A DNA stretch of 64,000 nucleotides from Nitrospirota bacterium. GTDB lineage: Bacteria > Nitrospirota > Thermodesulfovibrionia > UBA6902. Below the pieces are notes generated by a model, which was not told the origin of the DNA, ran no database searches, and saw only the letters and a program-made list of their open reading frames with translations. Shown here piece after piece: positions 1-8,897 of this stretch (positions are counted from its first letter, which is position 1; each line of letters begins with the position of its first letter). Location of the stretch: the NCBI GenBank assembly GCA_016213935.1, contig JACQZG010000058.1, positions 1 through 64,000 of the forward strand. Reading direction: 5' to 3'. Made by a program: the position numbers and the translations under genes.

Positions 1-2
1 GG

Positions 3-554
3 GATGATATCGCCGGAAGATTTCGACAGGACGGCGAGTGGGTCCGGGTTGCCAGCCACATTGCGCCGGATCCGAAAGAAGTGGTTGGGAGATTGGAAAA
101 GATGCTTGAGAGTTATAACGCTGACAGCCATGAAAATATCATAAAACGTATCGCGCTGCTGCATCTTACTTTTGAACACACCCACCCGTTTGTTGATGGG
201 AATGGCCGTATCGGAAGAGTGCTAAATAATTATTTGCTGATACGGGATGGTTTTGTGCCGGTGAATATTAAATTCATTGACAGAAAAATGTATTACGAGG
301 CGTTTAAGGAATTTGACGAAAAAGGCGCGGCAAAAATCATGGAGGAAATAGTCGGCAAGGCGCTAACAAATAGTTATCACAAGCGGCTTGCGTATCTGGA
401 AGGCGCGCACATCATGACGCTTGCCGAATATGCAAAAGAGCATGACATCTCACACTCTAATTTGATAAATAAAGCAAACCGCCAAACCATAGAAGCCTTT
501 CTTGAAAAAGGCGTCTGGAAGATTGGCGTTCTTCAGAAGAAAAATAATCCATGA
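3..554 (+). CDS. Fic family protein, 5' end outside window
   Basis: Fic-domain proteins usually transfer AMP, sometimes another phosphate-containing group, onto target hydroxyls. The frame is open to the window edge, so the N-terminus is missing. The GTG at 81 is an internal Val, not a start. The Fic core is clear at 183-218 (HPFVDGNGRIGR): catalytic His, the acidic metal ligand and the nucleotide-binding Gly/Asn/Arg are all present, so the enzyme should be active. The last ~50 residues form a small helical tail that could be a helix-turn-helix. The inhibitory helix that restrains many Fic proteins would lie upstream if present, so regulation cannot be judged. Confidence 0.9.
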   Translation, partial: DDIAGRFRQDGEWVRVASHIAPDPKEVVGRLEKMLESYNADSHENIIKRIALLHLTFEHTHPFVDGNGRIGRVLNNYLLIRDGFVPVNIKFIDRKMYYEAFKEFDEKGAAKIMEEIVGKALTNSYHKRLAYLEGAHIMTLAEYAKEHDISHSNLINKANRQTIEAFLEKGVWKIGVLQKKNNP

Positions 555-649
555 ACGAATCCGTTTTAAAAGTAGAACATATTGCCCCCGACATAAAGCC
601 GCAGTATGGGACGTGGCCATGCATACATGTAAATTCTGACCCTGTTTGA
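551..649 (+). CDS. Short ORF overlapping the Fic stop (possible remnant)
   Basis: A 32-residue reading frame starts at an ATG overlapping the Fic TGA by 4 nt (ATGA), a typical operon junction. It begins MNESVLKVEHIAPDIKPQYG and stops at 647-649. The coupled start suggests a gene that once followed fic and is now truncated. No family is recognised, and chance is possible. Confidence 0.25.
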   Translation: MNESVLKVEHIAPDIKPQYGTWPCIHVNSDPV

Positions 650-675
650 CATCTCTTCCGCAACTGCTGTAAACT
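646..675 (+). promoter_or_regulatory. Candidate sigma-70 promoter for the TetR operon
   Basis: A consensus TTGACA (646-651) lies 18 nt from TAAACT (670-675). The predicted +1 is near 682, only about 8 nt before the TetR ATG, so the leader would be very short. The -35 overlaps the stop of the preceding short ORF. A self-binding TetR would be expected to act here, but no clear palindrome is visible. Confidence 0.45.
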
Positions 676-689
676 GAACCATCGTTCAT

Positions 690-1268
690 ATGAATCACCG
701 TTCATCCAAAAATGTTCCCAAGTCAAAAGTCCTGAAGGCGGCTCTGAAGCTCTTTTCGTTTAAAGGGTATTCAGGCACAAAGATGGCTGAGATCGCGCGG
801 GAGGCAGGCCTCAGCGTCGGCGCGCTCTACCTCAGGTTCAGGAGCAAGGAAGAGGTTTGCCTCGAACTCATAAAAGACCAGACAGGGGATTTCAGCGAGT
901 TTACAAAAATGCTTCCTGCCGAGCCTCCGCTTAAGGCATTAAAAGGCTATATTGATACAAATCTTGAATTTGCTTTTAAAAAGAAACAGCTCATCTCTCT
1001 TTTAATTAAGGAGCATGACATGCCGTTTCTCAGGCCGTTCAGGAAAAAGTTTTTAGCGACCCAGCACGGCATAATAAAGGATATTCTTAAGTCCGGCATT
1101 AAGAGCGGGGACTTCAGGCATCTTGATATTGATGACGCCGCCTTGATGATATTCGCAAGTATTCGAGGCGGCATTCTTTTGAGGCTCAGGTTTGAGGCCG
1201 GAGATGAAAAAAAGATGGGCGATTCGCTTTTTAATCTGATAACTAAAGGGATAAGGAAGGAAACCTGA
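690..1268 (+). CDS. TetR/AcrR family transcriptional regulator
   Basis: This 192-residue protein has a TetR-type N-terminal helix-turn-helix at about residues 25-60 (TKMAEIAREAGLSVGALYL then FRSKEEV). The remainder is an all-helical ligand domain, as in efflux repressors. It ends 2 nt before the TolC gene and is followed by the RND adaptor and pump, so it most likely represses this efflux operon and is released by a pump substrate. The ligand cannot be inferred. Confidence 0.9.
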   Translation: MNHRSSKNVPKSKVLKAALKLFSFKGYSGTKMAEIAREAGLSVGALYLRFRSKEEVCLELIKDQTGDFSEFTKMLPAEPPLKALKGYIDTNLEFAFKKKQLISLLIKEHDMPFLRPFRKKFLATQHGIIKDILKSGIKSGDFRHLDIDDAALMIFASIRGGILLRLRFEAGDEKKMGDSLFNLITKGIRKET

Positions 1269-1270
1269 TT

Positions 1271-2551
1271 ATGAGAATGATAATACTCTTTATTGTTTTA
1301 GCCTTCAGCATGGCTCCGGCAGTGTCCGGTGCCGAGGAGTACAGCCTTGATGAGCTTTACTCAATCGCGCTTCAAAACAGCAACGCGATAAAGATAGTCC
1401 TCGAGGATACGCATATCGCCGAACAGGACAGGGAAAGGGCCATGTCAGCCCTGATTCCGACCCTCTCCGCATTCGGGAGCAGCACAGGCAATGCTGACGG
1501 AGGCGGATCTATTCCTGATCAAAGCAATGCGTGGGGGCTTAAGATCGACAAGTCTCTCTCATTGAGCGGGAAGGAGTTAACCGCGCTGAAGATAGCCGAG
1601 GATTCCATCATCAGAAGAGGGTTTGATCTTGACGCCGCAAAGGAAGCATATCTGCTGAAGGTCGCGTCCGCTTATTACGGCGTACTGAAGGCGAGGAAAG
1701 CGTTTGAGATGTCAGGTTCAAATGTGGACAGGCTGACAAAGCACAGGGATGCCGCCCAGACACGGCTGAGGCTCGGCGAGACGACAAAGACGGTTCTCCT
1801 GAGGGCTGAAGCCGAGCTCTCAGGCGCGCATTCCGACCTGATCAGGGCGGAAAACGCGTTGAAGCTTGCCAAACTCGTTCTTGAAAGGACAACAGGGATA
1901 AAAGGCGGATACAACCTTAAAGAAGATCAGTCAGCGGACAGCAATCAGTTGTCAGCTATGACAGTCGAAAACCTTAAGCAGACAGCTTTCTCTGAACGTG
2001 CTGAACTCAAGAGCATCAGGCTTCAGAAAGAGATAGCGGAGAAGCAGATCAAATACTCTGCCGGCTCTTTCTGGCCTGATATATCAATTGAAGGGGTATA
2101 TTCGAGGCAGGATGCTCACCCCTCTCTTGCCGACGGGGGCAATGAAAATATCTACGGGCTTGTCAGTATCAACTATCCGTTCTTCGAAGGCGGGTTGAGA
2201 AAGGCCGAGGTCAGCCAGGCAGAGGCAAGGCTCAGGCAGGCGGATTATTTGCTTCATGAGGCGATGGATACGGTCGGCCTTGAGCTTGAGGATGCTTATC
2301 TCAGCCTTGCGACTGCTTCAGCGCTTATCGAAAAGCTGAAGTCTGAGGTTGAATACGCGAAAGATAATTTCAATTCTGTTACGAAGCAGTTTCAGTTCGG
2401 CCTTGCCGACAGCATTGATGTCATTGACGCAAATAACCTGCTCTTCACTTCAGAGAGGGAACTCGTGAACGCGCGTTATGATTTTGAATTTGCCGCGGTA
2501 AGGCTTCAGCGGGCGGCCGGCACATTGCTAAAGACTGTAACAGAGAAATAG
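1271..2551 (+). CDS. TolC-family outer membrane efflux protein
   Basis: The 426-residue product has an N-terminal signal peptide (about residues 1-20, ending VSGA). Two long helical repeats typical of the OEP family follow, with heptad-rich stretches near residues 95-220 and 300-420. TolC trimers form the outer-membrane duct and periplasmic tunnel for RND or ABC exporters. The gene sits between tetR and the RND adaptor with almost no spacing, so it is probably the dedicated outer-membrane component. The HlyD/ABC system further downstream might share it. Confidence 0.92.
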   Translation: MRMIILFIVLAFSMAPAVSGAEEYSLDELYSIALQNSNAIKIVLEDTHIAEQDRERAMSALIPTLSAFGSSTGNADGGGSIPDQSNAWGLKIDKSLSLSGKELTALKIAEDSIIRRGFDLDAAKEAYLLKVASAYYGVLKARKAFEMSGSNVDRLTKHRDAAQTRLRLGETTKTVLLRAEAELSGAHSDLIRAENALKLAKLVLERTTGIKGGYNLKEDQSADSNQLSAMTVENLKQTAFSERAELKSIRLQKEIAEKQIKYSAGSFWPDISIEGVYSRQDAHPSLADGGNENIYGLVSINYPFFEGGLRKAEVSQAEARLRQADYLLHEAMDTVGLELEDAYLSLATASALIEKLKSEVEYAKDNFNSVTKQFQFGLADSIDVIDANNLLFTSERELVNARYDFEFAAVRLQRAAGTLLKTVTEK

Positions 2552-2572
2552 CAGGTTAAAGGAGATTTATAA

Positions 2573-3682
2573 ATGAAAAATAAGGCCGTTACAATCATAT
2601 ATTTATTATTCACTGCTTTGTTTGTCATTTTTCCTGCCGCATGTTCAAAAGACGCGGGCAATAAGCAGGTTAAAATCCAGGCCGTTCCGGTCATGGTTGA
2701 GGTTGTACGGACTGAGTCAGTGCCCCTGAAAATAAAGGCGTTAGGGACAGTTGAGGCTTATTCCACGGTTGATGTCACGCCCCGGGCCACAGGCGAGGTC
2801 ACGAGCGTATCTTTTGATGAAGGCGATAATGTAAAAGAGGGCCAACTGCTTTTTACGATAGACCCGGCTCCATACCAGACAGCTTTGGAGATAGCGGAAG
2901 CGAATTTAATGAGGGACATGGCGATATCGAAAAAGGCAGAGGGTGATTTTGTTCGTTATGACTCTCTCTTCATTGAGAAGCTCGTCAGCAGAAATGACAT
3001 GGAAAAGATGCGCACAAATGCCGATGCCGCGGCGGCTACCATCGTAGCAGACAGGGCGGCTGTGGAGAAAGCGAAATTGGAGCTCGGCTATTGCTTTATC
3101 CATTCTCCCGCTTCAGGCCGCACAGGAAGCCTTCTTGTGAACAAAGGCAATACCGTGAGGGCGAATGAAGGAAAGCCGATGGTTGTCATAAACCAGATCC
3201 AGCCCGTTTACGTGAGCTTTTCAGTGCCGGAGCGAAACCTTTCAGAAATAAGAAGATACATGTCGTCAGAAATGTTGAATGTCGGGGCATTTTTATCCAA
3301 AGAAGATAAGATACCTGAACAGGGCATTTTGACATTCATAGACAACTCTGCTGACGCTTCAACCGGCACTATCAGGATGAAGGCATCTTTTGAGAATAAA
3401 GAACTCGCGCTATGGCCGGGGCAGTTCGTTGACATCGCGATCACTTTATCAACTATCGGGGACGCGCTGGTCCTCCCTTCTCATGCCCTGCAGACGGGGC
3501 AGCAGGGGCAGTTCGTCTTTGTTATAAAGGATGACACGGCTGAGCTTCGGCCTGTCAGCGCGGGCATAACGCATGAAGGCATGACAGTAATCGAGGACGG
3601 CCTTGCAGAGGGCGAGCAGGTCGTCACTGACGGGCAGATGATGCTGATGCCCGGAGCAAAAGTTGAAATTAAAAACAAGTAA
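2573..3682 (+). CDS. RND efflux periplasmic adaptor (membrane fusion protein)
   Basis: The 369-residue adaptor links the RND pump to TolC. The leader (residues 1-23) ends FPAAC, so Cys24 may be lipidated, although Pro at -3 is not the standard lipobox. The order is a barrel-sandwich half near residues 60-95 (VTSVSFDEGDNVKEGQLLF), a helical hairpin (~95-165), the second lipoyl half (HSPASGRTGSLLVNKGN) and beta-barrel/membrane-proximal domains ending in GEQVVTDGQMMLMPGAKV. The RND permease starts 6 nt downstream. Confidence 0.93.
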   Translation: MKNKAVTIIYLLFTALFVIFPAACSKDAGNKQVKIQAVPVMVEVVRTESVPLKIKALGTVEAYSTVDVTPRATGEVTSVSFDEGDNVKEGQLLFTIDPAPYQTALEIAEANLMRDMAISKKAEGDFVRYDSLFIEKLVSRNDMEKMRTNADAAAATIVADRAAVEKAKLELGYCFIHSPASGRTGSLLVNKGNTVRANEGKPMVVINQIQPVYVSFSVPERNLSEIRRYMSSEMLNVGAFLSKEDKIPEQGILTFIDNSADASTGTIRMKASFENKELALWPGQFVDIAITLSTIGDALVLPSHALQTGQQGQFVFVIKDDTAELRPVSAGITHEGMTVIEDGLAEGEQVVTDGQMMLMPGAKVEIKNK

Positions 3683-3688
3683 TACGTA

Positions 3689-6600
3689 ATGAACATTTCA
3701 GAACTCTTCATAAGACGCCCCATCATGACAAGCCTCGTCATGACAGCGGTAATGATCTTCGGGGTCTTTGCTTACCGGATACTTCCGGTGAACGACCTCC
3801 CGAGCATTGATTTCCCCACGATTCAGGTGCGGGCAAACCTGCCGGGCGCGAGCCCGGAGACTATGGCGAGCGCCGTGGCAACTCCGCTGGAGCGCCAGTT
3901 CTCAACCATATCAGGGCTTGACTCCATGACATCGACAAACGGACAGGGTGTTTCCGTAATCACGCTCAAGTTTGCCCTGGAGCGTAATATAGATGCTGCG
4001 GCGCAGGATGTGCAGGCCTCCATATCAAAGGCCGCCCGTCAACTGCCTGACATGCCGAGCCCTCCTTCATATCAGAAGGTCAACCCTGCGGACCAGCCGG
4101 TAATATATCTCGCTCTCAGTTCGCCCACGCTTCCGCTCTCTGATGTGAACGAATATGCCGACACTATCATCTCTCCGCGCATCTCCATGGTCAAGGGCGT
4201 TGCGCAGGTTCAGATATACGGTTCGCAGAAGTACGCGGTGCGCGTACAGGCAGACCCGATGGCTTTGGCTAACCGGGGGATAGGGCTGGACGAGGTGGAA
4301 GCGGCATTGTCGCGCTGGAACGTCAACCTGCCGACAGGCGGCCTGCAGGGAGATAAGCAGGCCTTTACAATACAGGCAACCGGACAGCTTTATAATGCCG
4401 AGGCATTCAGGGCGATGATCATCGCTTACCGCAATGGCTCGCCCGTGCATTTGCGTGACATTGCCGTCGTGACGGACAGCGTGGAGAATGACAAGATCGC
4501 CGCATGGTACAACACAAAAGGCAAGTCCACGAGGGCAATTGTCTTGGCGGTTCAGCGCCAGCCCGGAACCAACACGATCGAAGTTGTTGACAGCATCAGG
4601 CAGCAGATTCCGGATTTCCGAAGCCAGCTTCCGGCCACAGTGGATTTGAATATACTCTTTGACCGCTCCGAGTCTATCCGTTCGTCAGTCTCTGATGTTA
4701 AATTCACGCTCCTGCTCACAATCGCGCTTGTTGTCCTCGTCATCTTCCTCTTCCTGCGCAATGTGTCGGCAACAGTGATCCCGAGCCTTGCACTGCCGCT
4801 CTCCATCATAGGCACTTTTGCCGCGATGTATGGTTTCGGCTTCTCCGTCAATAATATAACTTTAATGGCTCTCACTCTGTCAGTGGGTTTTGTCGTGGAT
4901 GACGCCATTGTCATGCTTGAAAATATTGTCCGTCACATGGAGCATGGCGAAAAGCCTATGGACGCGGCCTTTCGCGGCTCAAAAGAGATAGGATTCACCA
5001 TCATCTCAATGACGCTTTCGCTCATTGCCGTATTTATCCCAGTTCTTTTTATGGCAGGGATGCTTGGCAGGATGCTGCACGAATTCGCGGTGACCATTAC
5101 GGTGGCAATATTAATCTCTGGAGTCGTTTCCCTGACGCTCACGCCGATGCTTTCCAGCCGTTTTCTCAGGCCGCAGGGAGAAGCCCGGCACGGACGGTTA
5201 TATAATTTCATGGAGAGGTTCTTTGACGGCATGCGCGGCTTCTATGAAAAAACGCTCAAGGGATCGCTTCAATATCGCCGCACAACGATAGCAGTCACCC
5301 TTGCATTGACAGCGGCAACTGTCTGGCTCTTTGTTGTAATGCCGACAGGGCTGCTCCCGCCTGATGACATCGGCGGGATATTCGCCTTTACCGAAGGGGC
5401 GCAGGGAGTTTCCTTCGAAGAGATGAAGCGGCATCAGCAGAAGCTCGCGGATATAGTATTACAAGATGAAAATGTCGAGGCGTTCATGTCGGTTGTGGGC
5501 GCTGCAGGCCCGAGGGTGGCTTCAAACGGGGGTCTGATGTTCATGAAGCTCAAGCCGGGGGATGAACGCAAGCTGAATGCGGATGAGGTCATTATGGCGC
5601 TCAGGCCGAAGGTGATGGGTGTGCCGGGTGTTTTGATGTTCATGCAGAATCCGCCTCCCATTCGTCTTGAGGCGACACTTTCAAAGGCGCTTTATCAATT
5701 CGTCCTTCAGAGCCCGGACATTAATGAACTTTACGCCAATGCCGCTGACTTTGAGAAGAAGCTCCGCGGCCTGTCCATGATACAGGATGTGACGAGCGAC
5801 CTTCAGATAAAAAATCCGCAGGTGAACCTTGAGATAGACCGCGACCGCGCCGCGGCCCTCGGAATCACGGCACAGCAGATAGAGGACACTCTCTATTCCG
5901 CCTATGGCGCGCGTCAGGTTTCAACCATATATTCCTCCACAAATCAGTACCAGGTAATTATGGAACTGGAGCCGCAGTATCAGATGGACCCGTCAGCGCT
6001 CGGCATGCTATATGTACGCTCGAACACCGGCAGGCTTGTGCCTCTTTCTTCTCTTGCGTACATAAAGAAAGGCCTCGGCCCTTTGTCTGTCAATCATCTC
6101 GGCCAGATTACCGCGGTAACCATTTCCTTTAACCTTAAACCCGGCACTCCGCTCGGCGACGCTGTTGCAGCCGTTGAGAAGGAGGCAAAGGCATTGCCTG
6201 CTACGATCACTACAGGATTTCAGGGGACGGCGCAGGTCTATAAGGCTTCGACAAAAGGGCTTGCAATGCTCCTGATCCTTGCCATTGTTGTGATTTATAT
6301 AGTGCTCGGCATTTTGTATGAGAGCTACATACATCCTTTGACAATCCTATCAGGGCTGCCTGCCGCAGGGTTCGGAGCGCTCATAACCCTTATCTTATTC
6401 GGAAAAGATTTGAACCTTTACTCTTTTGTCGGGATCATCATGCTGGTCGGCATTGTGAAGAAGAACGCCATCATGATGATAGACTTTGCGCTTGAGGCCG
6501 AGCGTCAGGAAAACAAGGCCCCGCTTGAGGCGATATACGAAGGGGCCATTGTGCGTTTCAGGCCGATAATGATGACAACAATGGCCGCTCTCATGGGCAC

Positions 6601-6796
6601 TCTGCCGATAGCTATCGGATTCGGCGCGGGCGCTGATTCGCGCCGCTCCCTCGGGCTTGCGGTTGTCGGAGGGCTTCTCGTCTCTCAGCTTCTGACCTTA
6701 TACATAACGCCTGTTGTTTACTACTACATGGACAGGATGCAGCAGAAGATCGGAACCGTTTTAAGCGGAAGACGGAAGGCCGCTGATACGGCGTAA
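3689..6796 (+). CDS. RND multidrug efflux permease, HAE1 type
   Basis: The 1035-residue inner-membrane pump is full length for AcrB/MdtB-like transporters, which use proton influx to drive extrusion of hydrophobic compounds. The N-terminus ISELFIRRPIMTSLVM is the usual TM1 signature. TM4 carries the paired aspartates of the proton relay (VGFVVDDAIVML). The second repeat has the matching VGIVKKNAIMMIDFA. Two large periplasmic porter/docking domains separate the membrane halves. With the adjacent adaptor and TolC it completes a tripartite pump. Substrate range is not predictable. Confidence 0.96.
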   Translation: MNISELFIRRPIMTSLVMTAVMIFGVFAYRILPVNDLPSIDFPTIQVRANLPGASPETMASAVATPLERQFSTISGLDSMTSTNGQGVSVITLKFALERNIDAAAQDVQASISKAARQLPDMPSPPSYQKVNPADQPVIYLALSSPTLPLSDVNEYADTIISPRISMVKGVAQVQIYGSQKYAVRVQADPMALANRGIGLDEVEAALSRWNVNLPTGGLQGDKQAFTIQATGQLYNAEAFRAMIIAYRNGSPVHLRDIAVVTDSVENDKIAAWYNTKGKSTRAIVLAVQRQPGTNTIEVVDSIRQQIPDFRSQLPATVDLNILFDRSESIRSSVSDVKFTLLLTIALVVLVIFLFLRNVSATVIPSLALPLSIIGTFAAMYGFGFSVNNITLMALTLSVGFVVDDAIVMLENIVRHMEHGEKPMDAAFRGSKEIGFTIISMTLSLIAVFIPVLFMAGMLGRMLHEFAVTITVAILISGVVSLTLTPMLSSRFLRPQGEARHGRLYNFMERFFDGMRGFYEKTLKGSLQYRRTTIAVTLALTAATVWLFVVMPTGLLPPDDIGGIFAFTEGAQGVSFEEMKRHQQKLADIVLQDENVEAFMSVVGAAGPRVASNGGLMFMKLKPGDERKLNADEVIMALRPKVMGVPGVLMFMQNPPPIRLEATLSKALYQFVLQSPDINELYANAADFEKKLRGLSMIQDVTSDLQIKNPQVNLEIDRDRAAALGITAQQIEDTLYSAYGARQVSTIYSSTNQYQVIMELEPQYQMDPSALGMLYVRSNTGRLVPLSSLAYIKKGLGPLSVNHLGQITAVTISFNLKPGTPLGDAVAAVEKEAKALPATITTGFQGTAQVYKASTKGLAMLLILAIVVIYIVLGILYESYIHPLTILSGLPAAGFGALITLILFGKDLNLYSFVGIIMLVGIVKKNAIMMIDFALEAERQENKAPLEAIYEGAIVRFRPIMMTTMAALMGTLPIAIGFGAGADSRRSLGLAVVGGLLVSQLLTLYITPVVYYYMDRMQQKIGTVLSGRRKAADTA

Positions 6797-6806
6797 GGAG
6801 ACGTCA

Positions 6807-7940
6807 TTGGTATTTCTCTTCTTCGCTACGCTCTTCATAACGGCGCACATTTATCTTCTATTAAAAATAATGGCGCTCTTTCATCCGGGCATCTCGGCAG
6901 GAATTTTAATATCTTTTGCCGTTTTTTGCCTTGCGGCGTCGCCTCTTCTTGTCCACATCTTTTACAGAAGTTCGGGAAACCACTCAAGAAGGGTTGCCAT
7001 GACGAGCCACATGTGGGCCGCCTTTCTTATCCTTTTTCTTCTTCCTTCCGTCTCTTTTGATCTGTATAACATAGCGCTGAACTCAGCGTCATTTTTCTTT
7101 AACACGGATTATGCCGGCATCGCTGTTTCTTCAGTGAAAGCTTTTGCCGTATCTGTTTTAGCATCGATGATTTTTACCGCTTACGGTTTTCATGACGCTA
7201 AAAATATCCGGACTGAAAGGCTCACGGTGCAGACCGGTAAGCTCCCCGCAGGCGTAAAGAGGGTCAGGATATTTCAGATATCAGACCTTCATCTCGGCAT
7301 AATTTTAGGGAAAGAGATGCTTGATAAAGTCATCGGCATAATCAATGCCGAGAAGCCGGATATCATTGTCTCAACAGGCGACCTGCTCAACGCGGAGATG
7401 GATCATATTGATTCCCTTTCAGGGGAGCTTAAAGTTCTTGCGCCTCCTCTTGGGAAATACGCAGTGCTTGGTAATCATGAATCTTACTCAGGTGTGGATC
7501 ATGCAGAGAAGTTTATTGCTGATTCGGGATTCAGGCTTTTTCGCGGAGAGGGAGTGACAGTGAAAGATGTCATAAACATTGCCGGAGTTGATGACCCGGC
7601 GATCAGGGCGATGGCTCCGGAAGAAGAAAAGAGGCCAAGTGAGAGCGAAATTCTTAAGGGGCTGAAGGGCGGGCTCTTTACGCTTCTCCTTAAGCACAGG
7701 CCTTCGGTTGATGAAGGTTCTCTCGGGCATTTTGACCTTCAGCTTTCAGGCCATACGCACAAGGGGCAGATATTTCCGGTGCATCTCGGAATACTCCTCT
7801 TTTTCCCGCGCTACTCCGGTTATTACAGGCTTAAGAACTGCTCTGCTCTTTATACGAGCAGGGGGGCAGGGACCGCGGGGCCGCCCGTGCGTTTCCTTGC
7901 CCCGCCCGAGGTGACTGTTATTGACATAGTCACTGCGTGA
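6807..7940 (+). CDS. Membrane-anchored metallophosphoesterase
   Basis: About 140 residues with several membrane helices precede a calcineurin-like phosphoesterase domain. The dimetal motifs appear in order: ISDLHLG (~158), STGDLL (~190), GNHE (~220) and SGHTHKGQ (~313). The family hydrolyses phosphomono- or diesters; membrane forms of this type include YkuE-like lipid or headgroup phosphatases. The start is TTG at 6807, chosen because AAGGAG lies 6 nt upstream. It follows the RND pump by 10 nt and may share its transcript. The substrate is unknown. Confidence 0.88.
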   Translation: MVFLFFATLFITAHIYLLLKIMALFHPGISAGILISFAVFCLAASPLLVHIFYRSSGNHSRRVAMTSHMWAAFLILFLLPSVSFDLYNIALNSASFFFNTDYAGIAVSSVKAFAVSVLASMIFTAYGFHDAKNIRTERLTVQTGKLPAGVKRVRIFQISDLHLGIILGKEMLDKVIGIINAEKPDIIVSTGDLLNAEMDHIDSLSGELKVLAPPLGKYAVLGNHESYSGVDHAEKFIADSGFRLFRGEGVTVKDVINIAGVDDPAIRAMAPEEEKRPSESEILKGLKGGLFTLLLKHRPSVDEGSLGHFDLQLSGHTHKGQIFPVHLGILLFFPRYSGYYRLKNCSALYTSRGAGTAGPPVRFLAPPEVTVIDIVTA

Positions 7941-7982
7941 TAGAATTAATAACTGAACTATACTTAAAAGAAAGGTGAAGAG

Positions 7983-8894
7983 ATGAAGAAACGATTGGGC
8001 ATATTAATTCTCGTTTTGATAGCGGCATCCGCCGTTATTTTTCTGCGAAAGGCGAATAACAAGGTTGTGACTTCAATCAGCAAGGCCGGCATAGTGCAGG
8101 CGCTTGAGGCCAATATTACCTCAAAGACCGCGGGCAAGCTCTCTTTTCTATGCTGCGGTGAAGGGGATTTTCTCGACAAAGGCTCGGTTGTCGCGAGGCT
8201 TGAAAACAACGATCTTGACGCTCTCATCAAACAGGCTGAAGCATCCGTGCGCAGGGCCGGTGCAGACATAGAGACCGCAAAGGCAAAGACAGAGGCCGCA
8301 AAGGCCGAGATGGAAGAGGCCGCCTCTCAGCTTAAGAGAAAGAGGGGGCTTCTTGTTGAAGGGCTGGTCTCAAGGGCTGATTTTGAGGATGCGCAGAGAA
8401 GAAACGATGCGGCAGAGGCGAATTACAGGGCGTCCTTAAGCATGCTATCTTCCGCAGAGGCGGGCAGGAAGGAGGCTGAGGCGATGCTGTCAGTCAGGAA
8501 AGCCCAGTTGATGGATACAGTTATCGAGTCGCCTATGTCAGGAACCGTTGTTTACAAATCAATCGAGACGGGCGAGTTTGTCTCTCCGGGCGCTTCAATA
8601 ATATCACTCATTGACATGAATGATATATGGGTGAGGATAGATGTTGAAGAGACCAAGCTCGGAACAGTTGCCATTGGAGATGATGCTGTCATTACCAGCG
8701 ATGCAGTGCCCGGCAGGACGATCAAGGGTAAGGTTTCAGAGATAGGGAGATATGCCGAGTTCGCCACACAAAGAGATGTTAAGAGCGGACAGCAGGACAT
8801 AAAGACCTTCCACATAAAGATCAAGGTTGATGATGCGGAGAAGATGCTGAAGCCCGGCATGACGGTCAATGCTGAGATACCTTTTAAAAGATAA
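7983..8894 (+). CDS. HlyD-family membrane fusion protein of an ABC exporter
   Basis: This 303-residue periplasmic adaptor has an N-terminal membrane anchor (residues 4-22), biotinyl-lipoyl halves around ALEANITSKTAGKLSF and ESPMSGTVVYKSIETGEFV, and a central Ala/Glu-rich coiled-coil hairpin (~75-165). It is followed 3 nt later by an ABC ATPase and then an ABC-2 permease, the arrangement of YbhG/YbhF/YbhS-type drug exporters. AAAGGTGAAGAG precedes the ATG. Confidence 0.92.
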   Translation: MKKRLGILILVLIAASAVIFLRKANNKVVTSISKAGIVQALEANITSKTAGKLSFLCCGEGDFLDKGSVVARLENNDLDALIKQAEASVRRAGADIETAKAKTEAAKAEMEEAASQLKRKRGLLVEGLVSRADFEDAQRRNDAAEANYRASLSMLSSAEAGRKEAEAMLSVRKAQLMDTVIESPMSGTVVYKSIETGEFVSPGASIISLIDMNDIWVRIDVEETKLGTVAIGDDAVITSDAVPGRTIKGKVSEIGRYAEFATQRDVKSGQQDIKTFHIKIKVDDAEKMLKPGMTVNAEIPFKR

Positions 8895-8897
8895 CGC

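Noticed and set aside
4067..4450. 127-aa minus-strand ORF inside the RND pump
   Set aside because: Shadow of a well-supported transporter gene.
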